This document shows positions 9,835-19,859 of a DNA stretch of 64,000 nt, piece after piece. Within the stretch, counting starts at the first letter, position 1. Each line of letters starts with the position of its first letter. Below the pieces are notes generated by a model. It did no database searches. It saw nothing but the letters and a program-made list of their open reading frames with translations, and was not told where the DNA came from. This stretch comes from Halocaridina rubra (taxonomy: Eukaryota; Arthropoda; Malacostraca; Decapoda; Atyidae): the NCBI GenBank assembly GCA_037179515.1, contig JAXCGZ010020848.1:30001-94000 (forward strand), read 5' to 3'. The position numbers were made by a program, and so were the translations under genes.

Positions 9835-11400
9835 TTAGGTTTTTATATATTTAGTGACTTCCTCCCTTGTTACAGGATACAAGTAAAGCGAAAAGTCTGG
9901 TGAATTATTAAGAAACTGTCGGTGTGAGTTTTGTTGAACATTTTGTTGTTCCTGTGTTGGTTGTGCTATAGTTAAGAAATGATCATTAAAGATGTTAGCA
10001 GTGTGGTCATTATCATTTTTCAATTTGATTTCCTTTGAATGATTAATTTGTTTTCGTCCCATTAGGCTGTTTATTGTATTCCAGGTGGACCTGCTGTTTC
10101 CTTGTTCCTTCTTAAGCTTATCCTGAAAATATCTATTTTTTGCAGCTCGAAGTAGTGTTACTAATTTGTTCCTGTAAGCTTTATATCTGGTTCCAAAAGA
10201 CAAAGGCCATTTTGATGCAAGCCTTTCTAATCGGTGTTTTTCTTTGATACTATTTTTTAATCCTGCAGTTATGTGTGGGAATCTGTTGTTTTTATTATTT
10301 ACAGTCGATTTTCTTAGAGGAAAGCAGTCTAGAAATTTATCTCTAAATGTACAGTGAAATTTATTAAAAGCTTCATATGCATTATTTAGGTCTATGATGT
10401 GTTGCCATATTTCATGTGATATATCTCTAGTAAATTTAGCTATGTTATCATCAGAGTAATGTCTTTTTTCTACATATTCATCAAATTTATGTTCTTCTTT
10501 TTTAAACTGGGAGTATACTGCGAAATTAGCTGTTATGTCGGTGTACACTATGTAATTACTTATGTTGTCTTCAAGATTTGTAGTCCAGATATGATCGATT
10601 AGAGATGCACTATTTTCAGTTACTCTCGTAGGTTTAGTAGCTATTGGAAAGCAGCCACGTGAATACATTAAGTTTATAAAATCAGTTACTCTTTGATCAT
10701 TTATTTGAAACAAATCTAAGTTCCAATCACCGAATAAGTAAATAGTTTTGTACTTTTTTATTGCTGCAAAATAAAATACTTTCAGTAAAGCTTCAAGGAA
10801 TTCAGTCATGTTCCCCTTTGGTGGTCTATATACAGATGCAAAGAAGCAATTTTCCTTACCTTTATGTACCTGTACACTAACACATTCAATGAATCGTTCC
10901 ATCATACTGCACTCCTTTATAACACTCGAGCTATACTTATTAGCTACATATATACATACACCTACACCTTTCCTGTCTCTGTTCTGAGTGAACATATTGT
11001 ACCCTGTTATATTATACAATGATTTAATATCATTATCCAGCCTAGTCTCCGAAAAACCCATTACATTACATATATTATTTTCTGTTAAACATTGATTAAC
11101 AAATATTTGAAGATTATTTGCAAGACTTCTAACGTTCATGCACAAAACCGAAAATGCATTAGATTTATTTAAATTTGAATACAGTTCATTTAAGTATATA
11201 TAAATTGAAAAAGTCTTGTTTGCATTTCTCATATTATTCAAAAACAAATTTATTTCATTTTCAAGATCAAGTGGGTTAAATATCATCTTATCAAGCTCAT
11301 TGATACATAAATAATTGGGAAGTACTGTGTCGTTGTTTGTTAGCCTTATAAGTTCATCGTCACTAATGGAATAGTATGGGAGGTATCTATTTACAGCCAT
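9835..11400 (-). CDS. LINE D ORF2, endonuclease part, truncated before RT
   Basis: 521 residues. An APE-type endonuclease domain starts near residue 80: CMNVRSLANN, FSETRLDNDI, GVCIYVANK, SVYRPPKGN, FGDWNLDLF, ASLIDHIW. It normally nicks the target for reverse transcription. The last catalytic block, S-D-H-x-P in the family, reads T-A-N-F-A here (TDITANFAVY), so Asp and His are both replaced and the nuclease is probably dead although the frame is open. A basic linker follows and the frame ends EEVTKYIKT at the gypsy junction, just before RT would begin. The ATG at 11400 is the first in frame after ORF1. Confidence 0.85.
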   Translation of the reverse strand: MAVNRYLPYYSISDDELIRLTNNDTVLPNYLCINELDKMIFNPLDLENEINLFLNNMRNANKTFSIYIYLNELYSNLNKSNAFSVLCMNVRSLANNLQIFVNQCLTENNICNVMGFSETRLDNDIKSLYNITGYNMFTQNRDRKGVGVCIYVANKYSSSVIKECSMMERFIECVSVQVHKGKENCFFASVYRPPKGNMTEFLEALLKVFYFAAIKKYKTIYLFGDWNLDLFQINDQRVTDFINLMYSRGCFPIATKPTRVTENSASLIDHIWTTNLEDNISNYIVYTDITANFAVYSQFKKEEHKFDEYVEKRHYSDDNIAKFTRDISHEIWQHIIDLNNAYEAFNKFHCTFRDKFLDCFPLRKSTVNNKNNRFPHITAGLKNSIKEKHRLERLASKWPLSFGTRYKAYRNKLVTLLRAAKNRYFQDKLKKEQGNSRSTWNTINSLMGRKQINHSKEIKLKNDNDHTANIFNDHFLTIAQPTQEQQNVQQNSHRQFLNNSPDFSLYLYPVTREEVTKYIKT

Positions 11401-11497
11401 GGTGAAGAAATAAATTACACTACTTTTGCATTACTGACTTACAAGCTACCATTTACTTCTACCAAATCTTACCGGGTTCTTCCGGCCATTTATTGGT

Positions 11498-12361
11498 TTA
11501 GGGTGTGAGCGTTTTATAGCTCCCGTGGCGGGAGACACGGCAGGAGGGGGTGCGGGTGATGACATATCGCTCTCCCCCCACTCCCACGCCCCCCACCCCC
11601 GCACCACCGATCCTGGTCAACTCCTCATCCACGCCACCCACAGCACCCACAGCACCAGCCACACTCTCGGTGTTGTATCGTTCCTTCACAATGAGCTTCG
11701 TATGTTTAAAGTAGGCAATTTTCCCTTCTGATCTAGCCTTTTTTAGTTGTGGCATCTGTGCATAGTTTATTGCCTGTGATGCGGCACACAGGTCATCATT
11801 AAGGTAGATCTTGGTGCCTTTCAACTTTTTGGCATATCGCATGACCGTCTGTCTGTCACAGTAGTGGGAGAAACGAGCCATTATGGTGCAAGGTTTGTCA
11901 TCACGAAGTGGTCCCATCCTGTGAGCCCTCTCCAACGTAATGCCTTTTAGCTGTAATTTATCTGCTATCAGGGCTGATACCATCGTCGTTGTTTGCTCCC
12001 AGGTCTCCCCATGATGTCTCTCCTCTGCACCGCTTAATCGGATGTTGCTTCTTCTGAAATAGTCTTCTTGGTAATTCAAGCATTCTTCTAAGGTGGTTAT
12101 TTGTTGATTTGCAGAATTTATTTGTTGAGATAGATTGTCGATTGTTTCTATGTCGTTACTCTTTTCTTTCTCATGAATTTTAAAAGTCGATTTGAGGTCA
12201 GCAATTTCTCTCTGGCTGAACTCCAGGCTTGTCATCAGGTTGTAAACTGTGGTTTTGAGTGATTTTATCCTGTCACTAAGCTGTTTCACCATTACCTCTA
12301 TAGCATTCTTATATAAATTTTCTTGAGATTCCAGTAGTTTGGTAATAACAGTTGGATCCAT
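11498..12361 (-). CDS. LINE D ORF1 protein, L1-ORF1p-like
   Basis: 287 residues, ATG at 12361. Residues 1-100 are a predicted coiled coil (many heptad L/I/Q/K, for example LEFSQREIADLKSTF). After that comes EDYFRRSNIRLSGAEE and IMARFSHYCDRQTVMRYAKK, resembling the RNA-binding and C-terminal domains of Transposase_22/L1 ORF1p proteins. The expected role is a trimeric RNA chaperone coating the element RNA. The last 60 residues are an unusual Gly/Val-rich stretch (GGAGVGGVGVGG). The frame is intact. Confidence 0.82.
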   Translation of the reverse strand: MDPTVITKLLESQENLYKNAIEVMVKQLSDRIKSLKTTVYNLMTSLEFSQREIADLKSTFKIHEKEKSNDIETIDNLSQQINSANQQITTLEECLNYQEDYFRRSNIRLSGAEERHHGETWEQTTTMVSALIADKLQLKGITLERAHRMGPLRDDKPCTIMARFSHYCDRQTVMRYAKKLKGTKIYLNDDLCAASQAINYAQMPQLKKARSEGKIAYFKHTKLIVKERYNTESVAGAVGAVGGVDEELTRIGGAGVGGVGVGGERYVITRTPSCRVSRHGSYKTLTP

Positions 12362-12397
12362 TGTTGTTAAGCAGAGCCGCAGTGGAAGCTCAGTGAC

Positions 12398-14105
12398 GTA
12401 CTTACCTAATTGTACTTACCTAATTGTGTTTACGGGAAAGAGCCCAAAGCTCGTATCTTCCCGTCTCCTGATCGGTTCCATTTTATACTTAGTGATACTT
12501 ATCATACCTGTCCTTAAAACTATGGATTGAGATACCATTAACTACCTCCTCGCTTTGCGAATTCCAATTATCAACTACTCTTACACTGAAAAAGTATTTC
12601 CTTACATCCTGCAAACAAGTTTTCTTACGAAGCTTCAAACTATGACCTCTAGTTCTAGAGCCAGCCATATCAAAATATCGATCCCTATCCACTCTATCAT
12701 AACCATGAAGGAATTTAAAGACTGTCACCATATCCCCCCCCTCAATCTTCTAGCTTCGAGTGATGGTAAATCTAATTCCCTCAGCCTCTCATCATAACTG
12801 ACATTGCGTATTTCTGGCACCAGTTTCGTGGCAGTTCTTTGAACTTTTCAAGCTTAGCTATGTGCTTTTTCAAGTGTGGATTCCAAAAGGGGGCTGCATA
12901 TTCGAGTTTTGGCCTCACATAGGTTACATAAATATTTCTGAACATTTCCTTGTCCATGTGCCTGAAGGCTACCCTTACATTTGATAAGAATGCATATGCT
13001 GCCCTTACTATGCCATTTATATGTATTTCTGGAGACAAATCTGCCAGTATGTTTACTCCTAGATCTCTCTCATTTTCTGTCTCTTGAAGTTGTACTCCAG
13101 CCACCAAGTAGTCAAGCTTGAACCTTCTTGCACTTGTATCCATTCTCATTACCTTACATTTTGAAATATTGAATTTCATTAGCCACTTTTCTGACCACTC
13201 ATGCAGACTATTTACATCCTCCTGAAGTTCTCTACCATTGTTCTCGTTTCCTACGTTCTTCACAATCTTTACATCATCTGCAAACATATTCATGAATGAA
13301 TTTACAGACTCTGGTAGGTCATTTACATGTACAAGGAACAAAAGTGGCCCTAAAACTGAACCCTGTGGAACTCCACTACTAACTCTTCTCCATTCAGACA
13401 CTGAGTGTCTTACTCTAACCCTCTGTTCCCTTCCTTCTAAGTAAGTTTTTATCCATTCCAAGACATTTCCACCTATTCTAGCCATTGCTTGCAGCTTCCT
13501 AATAAGTCTCCCATGTGGAACAGTGTCAAACGCTTTCTGGAAGTCTAGGAATATGCAATCTGCCCAACCCTCTCTTTCCTGTAAGATTCGGCTTACCTCA
13601 TCATAAAATTCTAATAAAAGTGTTACTGTTGATCTACCTTCTCTGAAGCCATGTTGCCTCAATGACAAGAAGTTGATGGATTCCAAGTGAAGAGAGATAT
13701 GTTGCCTTAGTAGTTTCTCCATAACTTTGCAACTATGCTGATCAAGGAAACTGGTCTATAGTTCAGAGCCGTATCCCTCCTTCCCTTTTTGAAGATAGGT
13801 ATCACGTTTGCTAGTTTCCATCATCTTGGAATCTCCCCTGACTCCTGTGACATTTTAAATATGACACTTAGTGCCACTGATATTGATTTTGCGCATATTT
13901 TAAGTACATGAGGGGATATATCATCAGGACCTGTAGCTTTATGAACATCTAACTCCATCAGCGCTTTGCATACCTCTGTGGCTGTAAGGTTGATGTTCTC
14001 TAATACCGGCCCTTGAGCTTCCATCTGTGCAGTCTGAGGGGGTGGAGTATTTTCTACTGTAAATACTGACTGAAACTCCTTGTTCAATTCTTTGCAGAAC
14101 ACACT
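12398..14105 (-). mobile_element. LINE B copy B3, 3' part
   Basis: Minus-strand CR1-like element. Two ACAATTAGGTAAGT-type tail units lie at 12398-12425, then the 3' UTR, RT C-terminus, RT palm, and RT N-terminal region up to about 14105, where LINE A interrupts it. The missing 5' portion resumes at 17920. It is the best preserved B copy in the window. Confidence 0.88.
12489..14100 (-). pseudogene. CR1-like reverse transcriptase (B3), frameshifted
   Basis: The largest open piece is 12781-13722 (313 residues): RQHGFREGRST, LDFQKAFDTVPH, SSGVPQGSVLGPLLF, FADD catalytic motif, then thumb. The C-terminal block (12489-12731, ending RYDKYH) is in another frame after breaks near 12840 and 12735. Upstream, KATGPDDISPHVLK and VIPIFKKG-type segments (13770-14100) are in a shifted frame. 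At least three frame breaks make it non-coding. The paralogue B1 shares the same domain order. Confidence 0.85.
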
Positions 14106-14108
14106 ACA

Positions 14109-15407
14109 ATGATGAATTCCCAGCAGAATCACACAGTCGAAACTACAACTATGACTATGGGTACCACCCCAATGAAACATGGTAAGAATGTAACATTAGT
14201 ACATGTGAACGCTCAGTCCCTGCTCGCTCATTTTGAGGAAATAATAATGCTAACAAAAGACTACAACATAGACATCCTCTGTGTAAGTGAAACTTGGCTT
14301 CCTCCTACAACTGAAAATAAATATGTGAATATCCCAGAGTTTAAAATATTTCGCAATGACCATGGCCGAGGGGGTGGGGTTTGTATTTATGTTAGAAATT
14401 ATCTTAGTGCATCAGAAATAACCACAGGTTTAGAAAAAAATGAGGAGCTCGAAGATTTATGGATCACTGTGCAGTATCAGAAACTTCCATCTTTCATTGT
14501 AGGGTGTGTTTACCGTCACCCTAAAGCACCTACCAGTTCATTCAATCATCTGCTAGAAACATTCAGTAATATCTGTGTGCGTCATAAACCCATATACATA
14601 CTTGGTGATTTTAATGATGACTTGCTCTCAGCAGATAACAAAATGAAAAGGGTGATCAACACTGTGAAGTTAACACAAATAGTGACAAAACCGACCTGCA
14701 TAACCCCCAATTCTAGGACTCTTATAGATCTGATAATAACAAATAAAGTAGAAAGTATACCCTATTGGGACGTAGTTCCCTGCCCAATTGCAGACCACGA
14801 GCTGAACATTGCTATGCTGAACATAAACAAGCCCAAAAGGAAGCCTCTCCTCAAGACATTCCGGTGTCTAAAAAATTACTCCCCTGATATCTTTTGTGAA
14901 ACATTAATCAACAACACAAATGCACATAACAGAATTAAATACACAGATAACGTCGATTTGCAGGTTGAGATTCTAACAAAAGTCTTCCTTGAATGCTTAG
15001 ATAGTTGTGCACCCATTGTAACAAGAAAAATAACCCGCCCCTCAGCCCCCTGGCTAACTAATGACATTAAAGAGGCAATGCAAATCAGAAATCAAATACA
15101 AAAAGAGCTAAAAATGAATAGATATGATATGACTCTCCGAGAACGTTATAAAACAGAAAAGAAACGTGTCAGATCTCTCATCAGTGTAAGTAAAAAAGAC
15201 TTTTACAAAAAACAATTTAATGACTCTAGACATGATACAGCAGCAACATGGAAAGTGATAAGAAGCATGATACCAAATGAAAAAAGTACCTCAGGAAGTT
15301 ATGAAAATATTACGGAGTTGAAAGACAAAGCAGAAAACTTTAATAACTATTTTGCTAACGTTGGCAAAAATACATATGAAAAACTCAAGAAAACATCAAC
15401 TCAGTGA
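14109..15407 (+). CDS. LINE A endonuclease domain (N-terminal part of ORF2)
   Basis: 432 residues from ATG 14109. An APE-type endonuclease occupies about residues 28-255: HVNAQSLLAHFEE, CVSETWLPP, GGGVCIYV, GCVYRHPKAP, ILGDFNDDL, RTLIDLIIT and IADHELN (catalytic D-H kept). A basic linker follows. The frame stops at TGA 15405-15407. Compared with copy A2, a single base is missing in the AAAAACTC stretch near 15380. Without this loss the endonuclease would be continuous with the RT frame that follows, so the stop is a copy-specific lesion and not a natural boundary. Confidence 0.85.
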   Translation: MMNSQQNHTVETTTMTMGTTPMKHGKNVTLVHVNAQSLLAHFEEIIMLTKDYNIDILCVSETWLPPTTENKYVNIPEFKIFRNDHGRGGGVCIYVRNYLSASEITTGLEKNEELEDLWITVQYQKLPSFIVGCVYRHPKAPTSSFNHLLETFSNICVRHKPIYILGDFNDDLLSADNKMKRVINTVKLTQIVTKPTCITPNSRTLIDLIITNKVESIPYWDVVPCPIADHELNIAMLNINKPKRKPLLKTFRCLKNYSPDIFCETLINNTNAHNRIKYTDNVDLQVEILTKVFLECLDSCAPIVTRKITRPSAPWLTNDIKEAMQIRNQIQKELKMNRYDMTLRERYKTEKKRVRSLISVSKKDFYKKQFNDSRHDTAATWKVIRSMIPNEKSTSGSYENITELKDKAENFNNYFANVGKNTYEKLKKTSTQ

Positions 15408-17202
15408 ATATGAGTAATTTCTTAAATGACAATTCTTCCAATGAAAACACAAGAGAGTACTTCAAGATAATTCCTATCGATTGTGCTACCCTAATTCTTA
15501 CCATAAAGAGCCTAAGAAACTCTGGCTCTTATGGTTCAGATGGTATACCATTTCAGTTCATCAAAGATGCTCTACCCATGATTGCATCCTATATTCTAAC
15601 TATTATGAACACTTCCATTGTTACTAAAAAGTTTCCTGACTCTTGGAAAATATCACATGTAATACCTCTGCATAAAAAGGGGGACAGAGAAGAAGTGACA
15701 AACTATCGTCCCATTTCCCTGCTACCCATTTTCTCTAAAATATTAGAAAAAATTATTGCATGCCAACTTATGTCATATTTAGAATCAAATAGAATAATAA
15801 GTATTAACCCACATGGTTTCAGACCGAAACTTTCGACGGAAACTGCACTGCTTAAAGTTACGAGTAGTATATATAATAATATAGATATGAAAGAAATATC
15901 TCTTCTTGTATTATTAGACTTATCAAAAGCCTTCGACAGTGTAAACCATGAAATTCTTTCAAGTAAATGTATTAACTTAAATATTGATCCAAGCTGGTTT
16001 AGCGAGTATCTATCTAATCGTAAACAGTCCATACGTCTTAACAACATTATCTCTGTGCCAAAAAATGTATCATTTGGTGTTCCACAGGGATCAGTACTTG
16101 GTCCTATCCTCTTCTCCATTTACGTAAATGATCTATCTTCTTTCATTTCTGACTGTCTAGTCGTACAATATGCAGATGACACTCAACTACTCCTTAGTGG
16201 TGATATTAATGATCTCCCAGAGCTAACTTTAAGAGCAGAAAACACTCTGTCAAAAATTAAAACCTATTTCCAAGAAACTGGGCTGTTAATTAACGAAATT
16301 AAAACACAGTGCATATTTATTGGTTCAAGGTTCCACATAGCACAAATTCCAGAAAACACAACAATTAATTTTTGCGACAATATTATCACACCTAGCAAAA
16401 CAGTCAAAAACTTAGGAATTCACTTTGATAACCACATGTTGTTTGATTCCCACATAGATAAAATATGCAAAAAGGTTACAGGAACATTGATGTACTTATC
16501 ACGTATAAAAGACAATTTTGAGACTACCACTCGAATAACTGTTGTTGAATCTCTAGCCCTAAGTCACATTAGTTACTGCACAACTGTTTGTGGAGCTACC
16601 ACTAAGACTCAGATAAACAGAATACAGAAGCTTATTAATTTTGCAGCTCGAGTTGCCCTGGGAGGAATAAGAAAATATAACCACATCACACCAGCTCTCA
16701 ATAAACTTGGGTGGCTGCGGGCAGAAAATAAGGTCGCTTATGCTATTTATGTTTTTGTATTCAAAATTTTGGACCATCATTATCCTAGCTGGCTATTTGA
16801 TTTAAAAACAGTCAGGGATATAAGGGGAACCAACACAAGAAAGAGCAGTGAGCTCTTTATTCACAGAACAAACACAGAAGCAGGTTCAAAGATGCTCACT
16901 ATCAAAGGGCCAACACTTCTTCTTCTTCGTCTACATCTTTTCCCACTTTTATGTGGGGTCGATGTTTCTGGCCAGTTATCTGTACTGGCCATATTTTGGT
17001 TTTGGCAAAATTTTTATGGCCGGATGCCCTTCCTGCCGCCAACCCTCCCCATCTACCCGGGCTTGGGACCGGCACCAAGTTGAGGCTGGCTTGCCCCCCT
17101 CAAGGGCCAACACTCTGGAATAATATTCCAGAGCATCTTAAAAATGCATCCTCCTTCACAGCTTTCAAAGGCAAACTATATAGTTTTCTTTTGGACAAAT
17201 AG
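15408..17202 (+). pseudogene. LINE A reverse transcriptase, split by SINE insertion
   Basis: RT motifs in order: VIPLHKKGDREEVTNYRPIS, HGFRPKLSTETALL, LDLSKAFDSVNHE, GVPQGSVLGPILF and QYADDTQLL (catalytic). Then comes the thumb and the C-terminal motif GPTLWNNIPEHLK. At 16918-17101 a 184-bp insertion separates GPTL from its continuation and introduces a stop (17081-17083). After it the frame resumes to TAG at 17200-17202. The RT core is otherwise open for over 500 codons. Confidence 0.86.
16918..17101 (+). mobile_element. 184-bp SINE-like insertion with 13-bp TSD
   Basis: Flanked by AAGGGCCAACACT at 16905-16917 and again at 17102-17114, a perfect 13-bp target-site duplication. The insert begins with TCTTCTTCTTCGTCTACATC and contains CGGATGCCCTTCCTGCCGCC and GGGCTTGGGACCGGCAC, a conserved-looking tail. 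It has no coding capacity. The class (SINE against MITE) is not certain. Confidence 0.8.
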
Positions 17203-17412
17203 TTGCTGCTCATTAAGAACTAATTATTCTCATTGTAAGGAAACAAATATGGAAATGATGCCGATAATAACGATCCTGTATCTAGTGGCATACTTACTAC
17301 TTTATTATTAACATTATTGTTAACATTTTTATTACAGCATTATTATTTTCTATGAAAGCTACATTTAATTTAACTATATGTGTATATGTATGTGTATATA
17401 TATGTATATGTG

Positions 17413-17789
<377 letters not shown>

Positions 17790-17919
17790 ATATGTATGTA
17801 TATGTCTAACCCTCTTATTTATTAGTTTAATTACATGTCTACTTATAAGTTACTATTAATGTTGAATAACCATTGTACAAAATGGAAATAAATGTTTTTG
17901 TTTGTTTTGTTTGTTTGTC

Positions 17920-18610
17920 TCAGTGATGCTTCCATCCACTCACTCAAGTCTTAAAACCAGTTCTTTTACCTTCAGTTTTCCTCTGATAAAGCTGTGGAAA
18001 AGCTTGGGATTTTCTTTTGCCTTCCTGGTGATGTCCCTCTCATAGTCTCTCTCTGCCTCTCTTCTTTTATTTAGGTAATCATTTCTTGCTCTTTTGTAGG
18101 TTTGCCAGGCATTTATGTTTTTTCACCTCCTATACCTTTTCCAGCATTTGTCTCTCCACTCCTTAGCTCTTTTACACCCATTATCGAACCATTTCTCTCT
18201 GGCATGAATTACACCTACTTTGGTGACAGGTATGCAGCAATCTACTATCTTCCCATATTTCTCACAAAAGATGTCATACATTTCTCGTACAGATTTGTTG
18301 TAAAATAAGGTTCTCCAGTCAATAACTGCAAAATGCTAATTCATTTTAATGTAATCTCCTTTCGGATAGTTCCTCCTCATGTCCTCGGTGCCTCTACTGT
18401 CAGGCAGAATATCTTCAATGATATACTCCATCAACAACACACAGTGGTCCCTCTTTCCAATTGTTTGTTCATACTCAAATTTTTCGATATCCAACATATT
18501 ATCTGTGAATACTAGATCTAGTAGTGATGGTTCATCCCCACCCCTGGCCCTCGTTGGTTCCATTACATGTTGGTGTAGGAAATTCCCGTGTACACAATCT
18601 AGAAATGTGT
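17920..18610 (-). pseudogene. LINE B3 5' part: endonuclease remnant
   Basis: The minus strand reads from the endonuclease C-terminal region (FLDCVHGNFLHQHV, then GGDEPSLLDLVFTDNMLDIE and KRDHCVLL, about 18330-18610) into a basic linker (RDITRKAKENPKLFH-type, about 17950-18030). It is the upstream continuation of the RT at 12.4-14.1 kb, separated from it by LINE A. Its 5' end is cut at about 18610 by the tail of another B copy. Confidence 0.78.
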
Positions 18611-18931
18611 TATTACCTAATTGTGATTACCTAATTGTGTTTACGGGAAAGAGCCCAAAGCTCGTATCTTCCTCTCTTCTGATCGGTTCCATTTTATACT
18701 TAGTGATACTTATCATACCTGTCCTTAAAACTATGGATTGAGATACAATTAACTACCTCCTCGCTTAGCCAATTCCAATTATCAACTACTCTTACACTGA
18801 AAAAGTATTTCCTTACATCCTGCAAAGAAGTTTTCTTACCAAGCTTCAAACTATGACCTCTAGTTCTAGAGCCAGCCATATCAAAATATCGATCCCTATC
18901 CACTCTATCATAACTATGAAGGAAGTTAAAT
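18611..18931 (-). mobile_element. LINE B copy B4, strongly 5'-truncated
   Basis: About 320 bp: two CACAATTAGGTAAT-type tail units, the 3' UTR and the last 80 or so residues of RT (minus-frame GSRTRGHSLKLGKKTSLQDV, ending RYDKYH). It follows B3 in the same orientation, as if inserted into the B3 endonuclease. Confidence 0.85.
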
Positions 18932-18958
18932 GGTGTGTGTGTGTGTGTGTGTGTGTGT
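18932..18958. repeat. (GT)n microsatellite
   Basis: About 13 GT units at the 5' breakpoint of LINE copy B4. Confidence 0.95.
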
Positions 18959-19092
18959 ACTAAAATAACTGAATTCCTACTCATATATGGAAAAAGAAGA
19001 CAAATGTAAATATTAAGCCCTGCTTAACCGTATTTTGTAATTTTGTTTCATTATTTTGTCATTAACATCTACATTTTGCTGTAAATGTAAGC

Positions 19093-19368
<276 letters not shown>

Positions 19369-19487
19369 AATTTATTTCCATGTTATTGTGTGGTTAGGTT
19401 AAAGTTTGAAGGAGTAGTATCACACCGGAATGTTGCCGCTTAATAAGGAGAATAGTTATCGGATTATTATTATAATTATATACATAA

Positions 19488-19660
19488 CCATTTTCCCTGT
19501 AAGGGGAGTGGCTGAATCAAGGCAAAATACTCTGACTTTGAGAAGAGGAAATGCGAAGGAGGGGATACCTAGTCCCCGTTCTCTGTCCCATTTAAACGAC
19601 TTATGACACGCAGGGATCATGGGGAAGTATTCTAGCTCCCATCCCTCAGGAGGAATAATT
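19488..19660 (-). repeat. Family N repeat copy
   Basis: Reverse-oriented copy: CCCTGTAAGGGGAGTGGCTG at the left, GACTTATGACACGCAGGGAT towards the right. It is more diverged than the 17.6-kb copy. Confidence 0.55.
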
Positions 19661-19699
19661 ATATGAAGCCTCTCAATTTAGTGATTGTATCTCTGAAGA

Positions 19700-19775
19700 C
19701 ATACCTGTACAGTAACTATCATACTGGTACAGTAACTATCATGCCCGTACAGTAACTGTACTATAACGGTACAGT
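19700..19775. repeat. Short tandem repeat, about 22-bp unit
   Basis: Three to four units built on GTACAGTAACTATCAT. Confidence 0.75.
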
Positions 19776-19859
19776 ACTGATATAATCTTAACTGAAGTAT
19801 TTTTCAAAGTTGTATGCCGAAATGGATTATAAGCATGGTGTATTTGCACTGTTCCACTG

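Larger units (their letters stand above)
8550..12397 (-). mobile_element. Two-ORF LINE D (L2-like), RT replaced by gypsy fragment
   Basis: Minus-strand element. It has a short 5' leader of about 36 nt upstream of the ORF1 ATG at 12361, ORF1 to 11498, a spacer of about 97 nt, ORF2 endonuclease from 11400, an RT C-terminal end at 8816-9130, and a 3' UTR ending in TATGAC repeats near 8565. Almost the whole RT is absent, and a gypsy integrase/LTR piece lies in its place. Its 5' end touches the 3' tail of a LINE B copy in the same orientation. Confidence 0.85.

Noticed and set aside
15380..15425. Overlapping TGA/ATG between LINE A endonuclease and RT frames as a coupled-translation signal
   Set aside because: The A2 copy (48181-48300, minus) has one more base in the same stretch and reads straight through in a single frame, so the A1 stop is a local deletion and not a conserved design.
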